The notes under the pieces were generated by a model. It was given only the letters and a program-made list of their open reading frames with translations. It was not told where the DNA came from and made no database searches. Source: Rhynchopus sp. YZ270_cl-10 (lineage: Eukaryota > Euglenozoa > Diplonemea > Diplonemida > Diplonemidae). From it: a DNA stretch of 64,000 nucleotides. Where the stretch lies: the NCBI GenBank assembly GCA_964035575.1, contig OZ037865.1, positions 372,001-436,000 on the forward strand, written 5' to 3'. Both the position numbers and the translations under genes were made by a program. Shown in pieces: positions 19,620 to 28,940 of this stretch. Each line of letters opens with the position of its first letter. Positions within the stretch are counted from its first letter, which is position 1.

Positions 19620-21190
19620 TTAGATGACAAACAGAGTATAGTTCAACAAGATGTTGCTGACTTGCTGGGTGGACGGGTCCTGAGAGAAGAGAAAAAGAGA
19701 GATAATATGGAGGTCAGTATTTTTATTTACAGGATTCGTACAAATTAACTTCCAGAAAAAATCCTGAAAAGGTCGAACCTTAGTACGGTCGATAATTTTG
19801 TACGAATACGGTACTTTTTGTTTTCATGAGACAGGTAGCTACACAGAGTTTTTTTCAAATCATTCCCTGATAGTGTGTGGCGTCATTTCATTTCTTCAAA
19901 GCTTTATTTTCATTTTTTTTTTTGTAAACTCTCCTGCGGAATATTACCCAAGAGGGGAGTGATGGAGGAAAAGGGGGAAAAGGGGGAAAGCAACAAAGTA
20001 ACATACGTCGACAAACTCCTTGTCAATGAAGTAGAAGACCGGCATCTCAACAAGCTCGTGCGGCTTTATCCTCTGCTCCTCAAAACAGAAACACTGAATC
20101 TTGTTAAAGTACGGCGACGCCTGCGAGAAATGCAAATGAAGTTGTTGAGTTATATAGCACACCATACGTACCACAAGTACACCACACACAAATCGTACAC
20201 CTAAAGTACGGCAAAACGGTCCATTATAGACAAGAATAAAGTTGACTTGAAATACGCCCTCTCGTGAACAGTGTACCTTTGGTTGACCGGCTGTACCGGG
20301 GGGGTGGACACCCAACCATGCAGTACATCCATTTCGTGGTTTTACATCTGGTGCTCCTGAAAACCCCATTTTGCGTACTTGTTGCGTACTTGTTGCGCAC
20401 TTTGCACGAAAAAAAATACAGGAATACCCTATGCTGCGTAGTTGTTGCGTACTTAGTATTTTTAATTTCAGGAGCACCAACATCTAACTAATTTGCATAC
20501 CTCACCGGGCGCGACGTTGTATGTTGACAGACCGATCAGCGTTTTGTCAGTTTTGTTGTATACATTGAAGAACGCAAGCGTCGGCTCCCCGATCAAAGTG
20601 TCGATGGAGTTCTGCAGAGGCACGAAGAGGACCGGCGACTCCTTCGACCCAAGGCTTCCTCTGAAGATAACGTTAATGACGGACGCAATGGACGGCACGT
20701 TGTCTTCATTTTCAAAGATGTTCTCCATGCTTTGCCTTTGAGCAGAATTTCCTCCTGCAGCCTGCGGAGCAGACGTACAGTACAACTTATACACAGGAAC
20801 TGCCAGCAGCGTCCCACCAAGGGTAAACAGAGAAATTGAAACCATAATCGCTGCAATCTTATTAACCTGCTGCCGGAGGGTCTGTGCATCAGGTACATCT
20901 GGCAGGTTTTTTTCGCGTGCCCGCTTCCCCTCCCCCAAAACCTGCTCCTGGAACGTCACCGCAGAAAGCTCAACCCCGCTCTCCTTTTGAATTCTTTGTT
21001 TCTCCTCTTTCGTTTTTTCCGGCGCAGCCGACGATACATCTGCAAAGCAACTCCCAGAAAAGTTTTTTGGCGCTGCCTGTGTAGGCTTAGGCGTCTCTCC
21101 CTTGCAGCGTCGCTGGAGCAAGACCCTCTGCAGTCTGCTGCGTGTGGGTGTTACCAGATGCTGTGACGGAATCATCAGAAGGCGACTCAT
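19620..21190 (-). CDS. COX11: cytochrome c oxidase assembly protein COX11
   Basis: Three exons, all phase 0: 20501-21190, 20007-20120, 19620-19679 (donors GTATGC and GTATGT, acceptors GCAG and TCAG); 287 aa. The N-terminal about 100 residues are Arg-rich and presequence-like (MSRLLMIPSQHLVTPTRSRL). One transmembrane helix lies at about 115-135 (IMVSISLFTLGGTLLAVPVY), followed by YKLYC. The Cu(I)-binding core is intact across the exon 1/2 junction: STYNVAPGEASPYFNKIQCF then CFEEQ. This contains the CFCF motif that delivers copper to the CuB site of COX1, and it is followed by VEMPVFYFID and a beta-strand end NILLNYTLFVI. COX11 acts in the inner membrane facing the intermembrane space. Intron 1 holds a family D repeat; intron 2 an inverted repeat. 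Confidence 0.95.
19732..19805. repeat. inverted repeat in COX11 intron 2
   Basis: ATTCGTACAAATTA faces TAATTTTGTACGAAT with a 45-bp loop that itself contains CCTTAGTACGG. Confidence 0.6.
20239..20350 (+). repeat. family D repeat in COX11 intron 1
   Basis: AAAGTTGACTTGAAATACGC head, GTGAACAGTGTACCTTTGG, CCGGCTGTACCGG hairpin, GGTGGACACCCAACC, CATCCATTTCGTGG and TTTTACATCTG end. Antisense to COX11. Confidence 0.8.
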
Positions 21191-21443
21191 TTGTTCTCTT
21201 GTGTTTCTCCCCCTCTCAGAAGAGGGGGAGAGGAGAAAAGAGTGTGAGTCTGGAATTCGTTGAAGTGTGAATCATTACGTATTAGGTAAATAGGGGTTTT
21301 GTGCAAAAAATAAAATACGCCCCCTTCTTTATTCGTTGAGCGTTGTTTGTTGATCGCATCCATCCGACGCGCTGTACTGTTACACAGACGCACGTCGTTA
21401 CCCTGAATGGGTTACATTTCGGGTCACATGATGTTTCACATGA

Positions 21444-21941
21444 TTAAAAATTTTGGTTTGTAGTTACAATGATCAACATCAAAAGTTGGGCCAGGTGCCA
21501 CACACACAGTGCAACCATAATAAATAAGATCAGCAGCGTAAAGCCAAGGGTAAAAAGACAAATAGAAACCATAATCACCGCAATCTTATGAGCAATATTA
21601 TTAGCAATCTTATTAACCCGCTGCCGGAGGGTCTGTGCATCAGGTACATCTGGCAGGTTTTTTTCGCGTGCCCGCTTCCCCTCCCCCAAAACCTGCTCCT
21701 GGAACGTCACCGCAGAAAGCTCAACCCCGCTCTCCTCTTGAATTCTTTGTTTCTCCTCTTTCGTTTTTTCCGGCGCAGCCCCCGATACATCTGCAAAGCA
21801 ACTCCCAGAAAAGTTTTTTGGTGCTGCATGTGTAGGCTTAGGCGTCTCTCCCTTGCAGCGTCGCTGGAGCAAGACCCTCTGCAGTCTGCTGCGTGTGGGT
21901 GTTACCAGATGCTGTGACGGAATCATCAGAAGGCGACTCAT
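21444..21941 (-). pseudogene. truncated tandem duplicate of COX11 5' region
   Basis: The first about 110 codons are nearly identical to COX11 (presequence, basic linker VLGEGKRAREKNLPDVPDAQ and start of the membrane helix). Upstream DNA is duplicated too, to about 22050. After the helix the frame departs (LILFIMVALCVWHLAQ) and stops at 21444 without the copper-binding core. The 165-aa product could reach mitochondria but could not load copper. Differences include a 12-bp insertion (NNIAHKIA). It may be transcribed because its 5' flank is intact. Confidence 0.85.
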
Positions 21942-22134
21942 TTGTTCTCTTGTGTTTCTCCCCTCTCAGAAGAGGGGGAGAGGAGAAAAGAGTGTGAGTC
22001 TGGAATTCGTTGAAGTGTGAATCATTACGTATTAGGTAAATAGGGGTTTTATACACCACAAAAAAATTGATTTGAGGTACAAAGTAGAGTTGAAATAAAC
22101 AACACGACTACAATTCCACGGCTGTGACAAAAGA

Positions 22135-22242
22135 GAAGTTGAAATACAAAGCCCTCTCGTGAACAGTGTACCTTTGGTACATGGCTGTACCGGGAGGTGG
22201 ACACCCAACCATGCAGTCCTCCCTCCATTTCATGGTTTATCT
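22135..22242 (+). repeat. family D repeat, full length
   Basis: GAAGTTGAAATACAAAGCCC head, ATGGCTGTACCGGGAGG, GGACACCCAACCATGCAG and CTCCATTTCATGGTTTATC. Lies just beyond the COX11 duplicate. Confidence 0.8.
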
Positions 22243-22715
22243 ACAAAAGCCCTCGATCAGTGTATACCTTTTGGTACAATTACCTTTTTGCACCGTGGGG
22301 TTGGAACCCCAACCTGTGGTGGTTTTGCATCTTGATATAAAAAAAAAATGGTGCCTTTTTTTTTATAATTGATCAACAAAAGGAGAAGTTTTTGCTCAGG
22401 GGGGGAATGGGGTAGGGGTGGGGGGGTCACATGCTGAAATCCTTTTAAAAAAACGCAAAAAAAATGCAAAAACGTACAGTACAAAAGAAAGAAATAAGAC
22501 ATGGGCAAGGGGGAGGGTATGCAGGGTGCTGTGTTTTTTTTCTTTTTCTTTTTCTTAAAATTGTCGCATAGACAAATCGCCGTTGTCAAAAATAAATAAA
22601 AAAAAATAAAGGCTAGGGTTCATACAGAAACGGGACACACCTTATATCCCAAGAGTTGGCAGAGACGTGGAGACATTATGAAAGCTCTGGTCTAACCCTT
22701 TTTTTTAAAGAAAAC

Positions 22716-22764
22716 TTTTTATGAAGATGAACCCAATCCTCTTGTGCTTACTTAGCTCACCTTT
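22716..22764 (+). repeat. family A repeat with insertion in the 3' arm
   Basis: AACTTTTTATGAAGATGAAC, CTCTTGTGCTTACTTAGCTC and ACC; the 3' arm is lengthened by about 4 bp. Confidence 0.55.
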
Positions 22765-23204
22765 TTTTAAAAAGTTAGCTGCTCTTCTTCTCAGTTTTTT
22801 TTGGGAATAGGGGGTCATGAGTTTTTTTTTTTTTTTTTTTTTTTTGTTTTTTTTTAAATTCTTGATTTTTTTTCTGATAATAAAACATTTTGTTTTTGAC
22901 AAATATCCCCCCCCCCCCTCCCGCCCCCATCCCCACCCCTGCCTCTCATCTCGAGGAGTATTTTAACTCATTGTTCTTGGCTAACACTTCATTGTTGAGG
23001 TTGGAGAGGACTTTGGTTTTGTGCTTATGTCCCCCGGACACTTCGGACACTTGGTTGTATAAGGAAATGGTTTTGCTTATTTGCAGTGGACACCCGAGGA
23101 TAGGCTAAGTTGTGGTATGTGTAAACTGATTGAAGGGTTGCTTTGAAGCGAATTTTTATTTGTTTTCATCAACCGTTTTTTTGCTTTTTTTTTTTTGTCG
23201 TTTT

Positions 23205-23253
23205 TTTTGCGGTAGTTGTGTAGACACCCTGAGTGTTTCTCCACAAACTTTGT
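23205..23253 (+). repeat. family H repeat, diverged
   Basis: GTAGTTGTGTAGACACCCTG then TTTCTCCACAAAC. Confidence 0.45.
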
Positions 23254-23449
23254 TTTTGTTTTGCTTTGTTTCGTCTCAGGGTGCTGCCTTAAAAAGTATC
23301 AATCAGCTGAGGCTGCCCTTTCTAAGAGTGGGGTTTTTTTACACACACAAAAAAAGAGGGACCATTTCACTTAAGTCTGTTCCCTTTGGACTGCTGCTTC
23401 CGCTGGCAAACTACGGCGATCAACGTTTGCCCTATCTTCTTTTTTGTTT

Positions 23450-23522
23450 TTTTTGATAAATTATTGGAGTAGTGTAGTTGCCTCGGTTGTGTTGCCACAG
23501 TTGTGCAATCTCCACTGTCCCT
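23450..23522 (+). repeat. family H repeat, H2 variant
   Basis: GATAAATTATTGGAGTAGTG then TAGTTGCCTCGGTTGTGTTG and CAGTTGTGCAATCTCC. The same variant recurs at 34809. Confidence 0.6.
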
Positions 23523-23630
23523 GTTTTTTTTTTTTTTTGTTTTCCCGCCGTTCCTTTCCTCATTCTCTCATCAATACTATTTTCAACATTTCCGTTTGAC
23601 GCATCGCAAAATGAAAAAAAAAATGAAAAA

Positions 23631-23674
23631 AGTTTATAAGATGATTCTGTGCCTCTCTGTGCTCAGTCATCTTT
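23631..23674 (+). repeat. family A hairpin repeat
   Basis: AGTTTATAAGATGATTCTG with tail GCTCAGTCATCTTTG; both outer arms (AAGATGA/TCATCTT) pair perfectly. Confidence 0.7.
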
Positions 23675-24156
23675 GAAAAAAAAGGGGGAAAAGCAAACAC
23701 TCAAGAGACTCTCAGTGTCAGCCCTACAAACTGCGGGGATGGGTGATGGGTTAGACTAACACAAAATAACAATAAAAAAAAACTTAAAACGTGAGACCAT
23801 CCTTCTCCTTACACATACGGCCAGAAAAAGCACAGTCGCATTTTGGTTTTTTTCTTTTTTTTTTCTTTTTGAAAATTTGTTCGATCACTGCAACTGCCAC
23901 GCAGTCTGCACTGTGTATTGCTGTGTCAGCATTTCACCCCCAACCTACCCAAAAGGGGTAGATTACTCACACTCAAATACCATCCAAATGAACACGGGTA
24001 GGTCAAATATATTCAAATACTAGGAAAGTATTGCGACGGTACTATTTATTGAGCATTGAAGAAAAAGAAAAAAATTCAGAAAATTCCCTATAGCAGTGAA
24101 TATTAATAGTTGTCCATTCATACGGACGGAGGGTCCTTTTTTTTTTGTTTGTGCTC

Positions 24157-24240
24157 TCCCCCGAACACTCTTCCTGCTGAAGTGAGACTGAGTGGTAGCA
24201 CCATCTCTCTATTTGGCAGCCAACAGGGAGTGTTCGGGGA
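24157..24240. repeat. inverted repeat with 12-bp perfect arms
   Basis: CCCCGAACACTC faces GAGTGTTCGGGG around a 57-bp non-palindromic middle. It may be another small foldback element. Confidence 0.55.
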
Positions 24241-24595
24241 AAGAGCTGCGTTCCCCCTCCATTCCCCTTCCTCCCCCCACCCACCCCCACCCCCCTTTTC
24301 ACTGCACAAAAAATGCTGACTTTTTTTTTATGAAATTTTGTTATGTTTGCTTTTGACTGAAAAGGGAGAGGGGGTGGAAAAACCAAAAAAAAAAAAAAAT
24401 CCTTTTTATATCCTTACACTCTGCAGACGCAGGCGGCTATGGAGAGAGAAGCAACGAGAGGGCGGGAAGAGCGAAAAAAGAGAGAGAGAGAGAGCGAGAG
24501 ACTGGAGACATTTTACTATATCCGAAAAAAAAAAAGGGGGGGGGGGATGAAAAAAATGAATAAGCGATTTCAAGAGACATTGTATAAGAACAGTT

Positions 24596-24635
24596 TGGTA
24601 AGATCATCCTTAGCCTCTCCATACGATTGTCACCA
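24596..24635 (+). repeat. family A repeat, diverged
   Basis: GGTAAGATCATCCTTAGC, CTCTCCATACGATTGTCACC. Confidence 0.45.
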
Positions 24636-24651
24636 TTACAAAAATGGTACG

Positions 24652-24707
24652 TGGTTAAGTGCAAACGCCTCTGTGGATGCAGGCACCGTAACCTCCACAG
24701 GGTTTTG
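24652..24707 (+). repeat. family B repeat, short form
   Basis: GGTTAAGTGCAAACGCC, hairpin GCCTCTGTGGATGCAGGC, then CCTCCACAGGG. Confidence 0.6.
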
Positions 24708-24712
24708 AAAAA

Positions 24713-24775
24713 AATGTTTTTTTTTTTGATAAATTTGTTGAGTGTAGTTGCCGATCGGTTGTGTTGTCAAAAACA
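24713..24775 (+). repeat. family H repeat, H2 variant
   Basis: TTTGATAAATTTGTTGAGTG then TAGTTGCCGATCGGTTGTG; abuts the preceding family B copy. Confidence 0.5.
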
Positions 24776-24899
24776 GTTTTGTGCAGATTTCTACTTAAAA
24801 ACTGTTTTTAAAGAGCGTTGTTATGCGCTGTTTATTTTTTTTTGATTTAGTAGAATTAGACGTGAGAGGTCAGAGAGGAAGGGCGCGTTACTTTGTATG

Positions 24900-25130
24900 A
24901 GATTACGACGTATCCTCTTTTCCCCCAGCCAAATGCAAGATGCCCTCACAGGTCAACACCTCCCACAGAGGAGTCGAACAGCGCGGAGAAGGTACTTTCC
25001 CTGATAACCTTAGCGAGGATGGTGTACACAGTCACTATTTCGGAACTCCACTTTTTTTTTGGAAGTCATCCTAAAAACATCTCCTGGTACAGTACCACTA
25101 GCAGAGGTAAATGACAACACTACACTGCAA
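24900..25130 (+). other. possible plus-strand coding fragment
   Basis: One frame is open with protein-like composition (it includes GVEQRGEGTFPDNLSEDGVH), runs into an A tract and has no clear start. Given the strand and surroundings I suspect a transposon-derived piece; the family is unknown. Confidence 0.25.
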
Positions 25131-25490
25131 AAAAAAAACAAAGGAGACTATTTGAGTGCTCAATAAAATGTGAAAGCACAGTGAAAAAATCAAAATTGTG
25201 GGGCGGGGGGTGAAAAAACACTAAAAAAAAAGAGGGATTGAAAAAAAGCTGTGATTTTGTGAACTCAAAACCAACAGGGCTATTCATCTGATATCTGAGT
25301 ACCCTCCTCAGGAAAGGGTTTGGTTTTTTTTTGTTGTGTGTTTTTTTTTTTTTTTTTTTTTTTTTTTTGTCAAGATTTGTTTTCGGATTCACACACATTT
25401 AAACTAGGGCAATTATTCCGTTGGAAATACCCTAAAAATGATTTCAAACACACGTTTGAAAAGGAAGCATGACAATAAACGAAAGAATTA

Positions 25491-25527
25491 AAAGATGAGC
25501 CGAAGCCTTTACTTTTTCCACCTTTAA
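25491..25527 (+). repeat. family A repeat, diverged
   Basis: TAAAAGATGAGCCGAAGCC then TTTCCACCTTTAA; the inner stem is lost. Confidence 0.45.
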
Positions 25528-26184
25528 AAACATGTGAACAGAATGCGTCTCATGCACATCATTTAAAAAAAGAAAATACTCCACATTTGGAGTACTCTCC
25601 GAGAGCACTGACTACAACAATAACAACAACACCACTGCCATACTATTTTCCCCTCTCCCCTTCCTTGTCCCCATTTATTATTATTATTATTTTTTTTGTG
25701 GGACGAGCAGCAATGAACCTTCCAAAAGTAACATTGGCTTCCCAACAAGCGAAATTGCCTTTTTTTTGTGGGGCGAGGCGGGGGGGGGGTAATTTGGAGG
25801 GTAAGAACCACCGGGGGGGTGAGAAAAAAAAAGGGGGAAAATAGGCTACAGGTGATCTAAGTACACACAAGCAAAAAAAATGAAAAGGTAAAATGACATT
25901 TGCAAAATGAAAAAATGAAAAAAATTGAATGGCAGCAGACACCACTCAAAAGGCGTACCAAAAAGAAAAAAAATGGGGGGGCTTTATTGGGTTCCTGTTC
26001 ATCTGATACGAAGTGATGAAAACCCAAGGGATAGGCGGGGTTTGCTGGGCCCAAAGCCCAGCCTTAACACAAAACAAAAAAAGCGCTATTTTTTTTTTTT
26101 TCGTCTGACCTAAAAGGAAAGCAAAACGGGCTTGGTAAGTCCTCACCCCCCTTCTCCACCTCCACAAAGGAACAAAACAAGAAA

Positions 26185-26216
26185 ACTTGTAAGATGAATG
26201 TGCCGTATCTTGATTA
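26185..26216 (+). repeat. family A repeat, truncated
   Basis: AACTTGTAAGATGAATGTGC; the 3' arm is reduced to ATCTTGATT. Confidence 0.4.
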
Positions 26217-26304
26217 AAACAAAAAACCCCCATGATCAGGTATCATTTTCCGTGAGAATATAAACTACAAGGCTCAAACTACCCTTTCACAGGGCATAAA
26301 AAAA

Positions 26305-26424
26305 AGTAGGAAATGCAAAACGCCTCACCGTACACTGGCGGACGCAGGCACTAACTTTAAAAAAAAAGGTGAAAGCTGATAGTGCAAAACGCCTCTGGGA
26401 GGCAGGCACTGACACTCCGCGGGG
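26305..26424 (+). repeat. two tandem family B copies
   Basis: Copy one (26305-26359) keeps GCCTCACCGTACACTGG. Copy two (26369-26424) has the minimal hairpin GCCTCTGGGAGGC and GCACTGACACTCCGCGG. Same orientation, 10 bp apart. Confidence 0.65.
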
Positions 26425-26442
26425 AAAAAAAAAACACAGGTG

Positions 26443-26480
26443 AAAAGTCATTGAAACCTGAGCCTCTCTCTAATCACCTA
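26443..26480 (+). repeat. family A repeat, diverged
   Basis: AAAAGTCATTGAAACCTGAGC, then CTCTCTCTAATCACCT. Confidence 0.4.
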
Positions 26481-26502
26481 AATCAACTAAATAAAAATGA
26501 AA

Positions 26503-26560
26503 TGGTCATGATGCAGGCATCTCCGACTGTATGATGCCAGCCATCCGGATGAAAGCACAA
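26503..26560 (+). repeat. family C repeat, short form
   Basis: ATGATGCAGGCATCTCCGAC, GATGCCAGCCATCCGGATG, AAAGCACAA end. Confidence 0.7.
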
Positions 26561-27065
26561 AAATTTAAAAAAAAGGTTAATTGGGTTTAAATGACTCTGA
26601 GACTCAGAGTACTGGAAAAAAAACATCATACGCTCTGTTCGTTTATCGAACCCCCGGAGTGTTGCAATAAAAGAAAAAAAAGAAGGCAGACAATTCAAGC
26701 GCGAGCAGGGGAGTGTTTAAAAAAAAAAATTAAAATAGAAAAGCCGTGGAGTGTTGTTCTCCATGCTTTTGTTGACATGGCTTTGGCTTTTGTTTGGCGG
26801 GGCTCTTTTTTTTTTGGGAGGGAAGGGGGGAGAGACTAACCCTAATAAAGGATCACACACTAGAGAAGACACACACTAGCGACCGGAGACTGTTCTGTTT
26901 TCGGTTTTGGTTGTATTTTTTTTTTTTTTTTTTGATTTTTTTTCTTCTCTGTCATTATTATTACCACCTCCAGTGGAGGTGGGAAAAGGGGGGGGAAAAG
27001 GGGGGGGGTGTATTTTTTTTTTTGGGTGGGGGAGTACACCATTATTCCAGAGAGGGGATGACTCA

Positions 27066-27152
27066 TTAACTTCTGAAATTGCTGTCAGAGAAGTTTTCTC
27101 TGTCGTTGAGGTCGTCGTCCATGGCTGCGAAGAGCGCGGCTGGGTGGAGCTC
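27066..27152 (-). CDS. candidate terminal exon of the PUF gene
   Basis: Bounded by a strong acceptor (ATCAACCACTCTCTCAG) and a TAA at 27066. In phase 0 it encodes a natural-looking acidic tail (ELHPAALFAAMDDDLNDREN, then FSDSNFRS). It would follow the last firm PUF exon (28941-29027, also ending phase 0) across a 1.8-kb intron holding plus-strand transposon remnants. Alternatives are a separate tiny gene from the internal ATG, or the competing terminal exon at 28660-28731. Confidence 0.4.
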   Translation of the reverse strand, partial: ELHPAALFAAMDDDLNDRENFSDSNFRS

Positions 27153-27370
27153 CTGAGAGAGTGGTTGATTGAAAGAAGAATTCGTGTGAAGGGTGAAAGG
27201 GGGTTTGAAAGTTGGTTTGTTTTGTTTTTGTTTTTGCTACTCTGTTTGTTTTGTATTGTATTTCATTGTAGTACTTTGGTATGAAGGGGGGGACGCAAAA
27301 AAAGTGTGATAAAATGCTTGTGCTATTTTGGGGTCCTCTCTCCAAGAACAGCTATTTTTTTTACCGACCA

Positions 27371-27443
27371 GAAAAGTCGTTTTCTTGAGGAGTGTTTTCT
27401 GGTTGCACACTCAGAAATCACGAATCAAGAGAAAACGACTTTT
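27371..27443. repeat. inverted repeat
   Basis: AAAAGTCGTTTTCTTGA faces TCAAGAGAAAACGACTTTT around a 37-bp loop. It lies just left of the Crypton-like remnant and may mark an element end. Confidence 0.6.
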
Positions 27444-27542
27444 TTTTGGGAGGTGAAAACAGGGCTGAAAATTTTCTGAGAACTTCACACAATTTTTAAC
27501 AGAATTTAACACAAAATTAGGGGTAAGCACAAGTCAACCAAG

Positions 27543-27800
27543 ATTGTATGAGACTAGGCTTCTCTCAGCAAGCAGGGATAAGTATGTGGCGCAGTACGGG
27601 TCGTTCCGTCAGAGGTGTTTTTCAAGTTGAGGAGGCAGTTGCGGGTCGGCCAACCCTGAGCACCAAGAGGAGGACTTCCTGGCATATGTGAGGTTTATGA
27701 AGGAGAAGAACTACGCAGCAAAGGCCAGTTGGTCAATTGTCTCCATGATCTCGAACTCAGCGACGCTGCAAGGAGACGACGCTTTAAGGCAAGGAAGAGG
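27543..27800 (+). mobile_element. Crypton-like tyrosine-recombinase remnant
   Basis: A plus-strand frame resembles the N-terminal core-binding (SAM-like) domain of eukaryotic tyrosine recombinases of the Crypton/KIAA1958 type. It has RDKYVAQYGSFRQRC, then EEDFLAYVRFMKEKNYAAKA and SWSIVSMISNSATLQ, matching the family pattern of an FLxY helix, a KxYAxxTxWS turn and a YSML helix. The catalytic C-terminal domain is not visible and the frame is interrupted, so it is a dead fragment. Orientation is opposite to the host PUF gene. Confidence 0.55.
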
Positions 27801-28072
27801 CCACGATGCGCATTTGTATTTTTCAGTTTTAGGGGAGGTATCCTCGCGTACGAGTTGTTTGGCTCCAAAGTGATTACCCGGCCTCTCAAGCAAGTAGATA
27901 CCCTGGGCCGTGCCCACCTTTTGTGTTCTGTACATTTCGTTTGGAATTATCATGATTTGCACGTACAAACAAAAAAAGCTATCGTCCCCCCATTTCTTAT
28001 CTTCCTTCCCCCATCATCTATCCCAAAATGGCCCAAATGTAATTTTTTGTAACCCCCTTGTAACGGTTTTTC

Positions 28073-28090
28073 ACTTGTAACGTTACAAGT
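28073..28090. repeat. 18-bp perfect palindrome
   Basis: ACTTGTAACGTTACAAGT, within a cluster of TGTAAC/GTTACA words at 28045-28110, between the recombinase remnant and the plus-strand ORF. Confidence 0.6.
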
Positions 28091-28146
28091 AACTTCACTT
28101 GTAATGTAACATACTTGGCACGATAAAAAAATTTTCCCTTGCAGAT

Positions 28147-28410
28147 ATGCGCTCCCCAGCCCCGCCTGTCTCCACATGCCCCCCTTCTCCTGCCCCCAAA
28201 GCAAAAGACGTCGTCTCCTCTGCCTCAAAGCGCTCTGCATCCCCTTCTCTTGCCGTTTCCACTAAGGCTGCTGCGGTGTCGATGTTCTACGATAACGAAC
28301 TCACATACTCCGACGCCTCTGAAGAATACAGTGCCGATCTGTTATCTTACAGATCATATAAAACCTTGGACGATTCATCCAAAAGATGTCAATGTGCCCG
28401 AAGCAGCTGA
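28147..28410 (+). other. plus-strand open frame, probably element-derived
   Basis: 87 codons beginning three bases after TTTTCCCTTGCAG, a good acceptor on this strand. Pro/Ser/Ala-rich start (SPAPPVSTCPPSPAPKAKD), then a Tyr/Asp-rich stretch (MFYDNELTYSDASEEYSAD). No family recognised. It is one of the few coding-like plus-strand tracts in the window and lies beside the recombinase remnant. Confidence 0.35.
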
Positions 28411-28659
28411 CGCAGCCCCCTCACCGCAAGAAAGCACTATAGTGCAATGTTCTGGGCGGATGAAGGAGGCGAGGTGACGGCGCAGGAAAAAGCTTCCCTC
28501 ATGCTGTCCCTTAGCAGAGGTCCTGGAGGACACCCTCCCAAGGACTCAAGGAAAAGTGGAGTGCAAGCTTTTGTGAGAAAAGATCCAAAGAGGCTACGCT
28601 GCATAAAGACACGAGGGGGATGGGAACAAAAAAAAGGGCGTTCCGCACATGTTTTAATT

Positions 28660-28731
28660 TTACCCATTTAGAGAAGAAATGGGATGGGGAAGATTGGTGG
28701 AAGCCCTCAGACGCCATGTCCTCCTCGCGAC
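28660..28731 (-). CDS. alternative terminal exon of the PUF gene
   Basis: Acceptor ATCACGTCCAGCAG, 23 codons in phase 0 (VARRTWRLRASTNLPHPISS) to TAA at 28660. Phase and position fit, but the sequence is less protein-like than the 27.1-kb candidate, and the opposite strand is also open here. Confidence 0.3.
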   Translation of the reverse strand, partial: VARRTWRLRASTNLPHPISSLNG

Positions 28732-28940
28732 CTGCTGGACGTGATGGAGATGACGGGGGCGAGTGACGGAGAGGGACAGCAGCTCCCCGGCGTCGACGAG
28801 AGCGAGTCGAGCACGGCTCAGAAGACCCCGACCGCACAACTAGTCACAACTAATAAAATATGTAGACGAACTAATTACCGTAAAACAATACACAACAAAA
28901 TGTTATTTTTTTGTCCCCCATCCCCCTACAATTCACATAC

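Larger units (their letters stand above)
22051..27065. other. 5-kb gene-poor, repeat-rich interval
   Basis: No confident minus-strand gene. It contains families A (six), B (four), C (one), D (one) and H (five), poly-T and poly-G runs, an inverted repeat at 24.16 kb and a possible plus-strand coding fragment at 24.9 kb. Confidence 0.55.
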
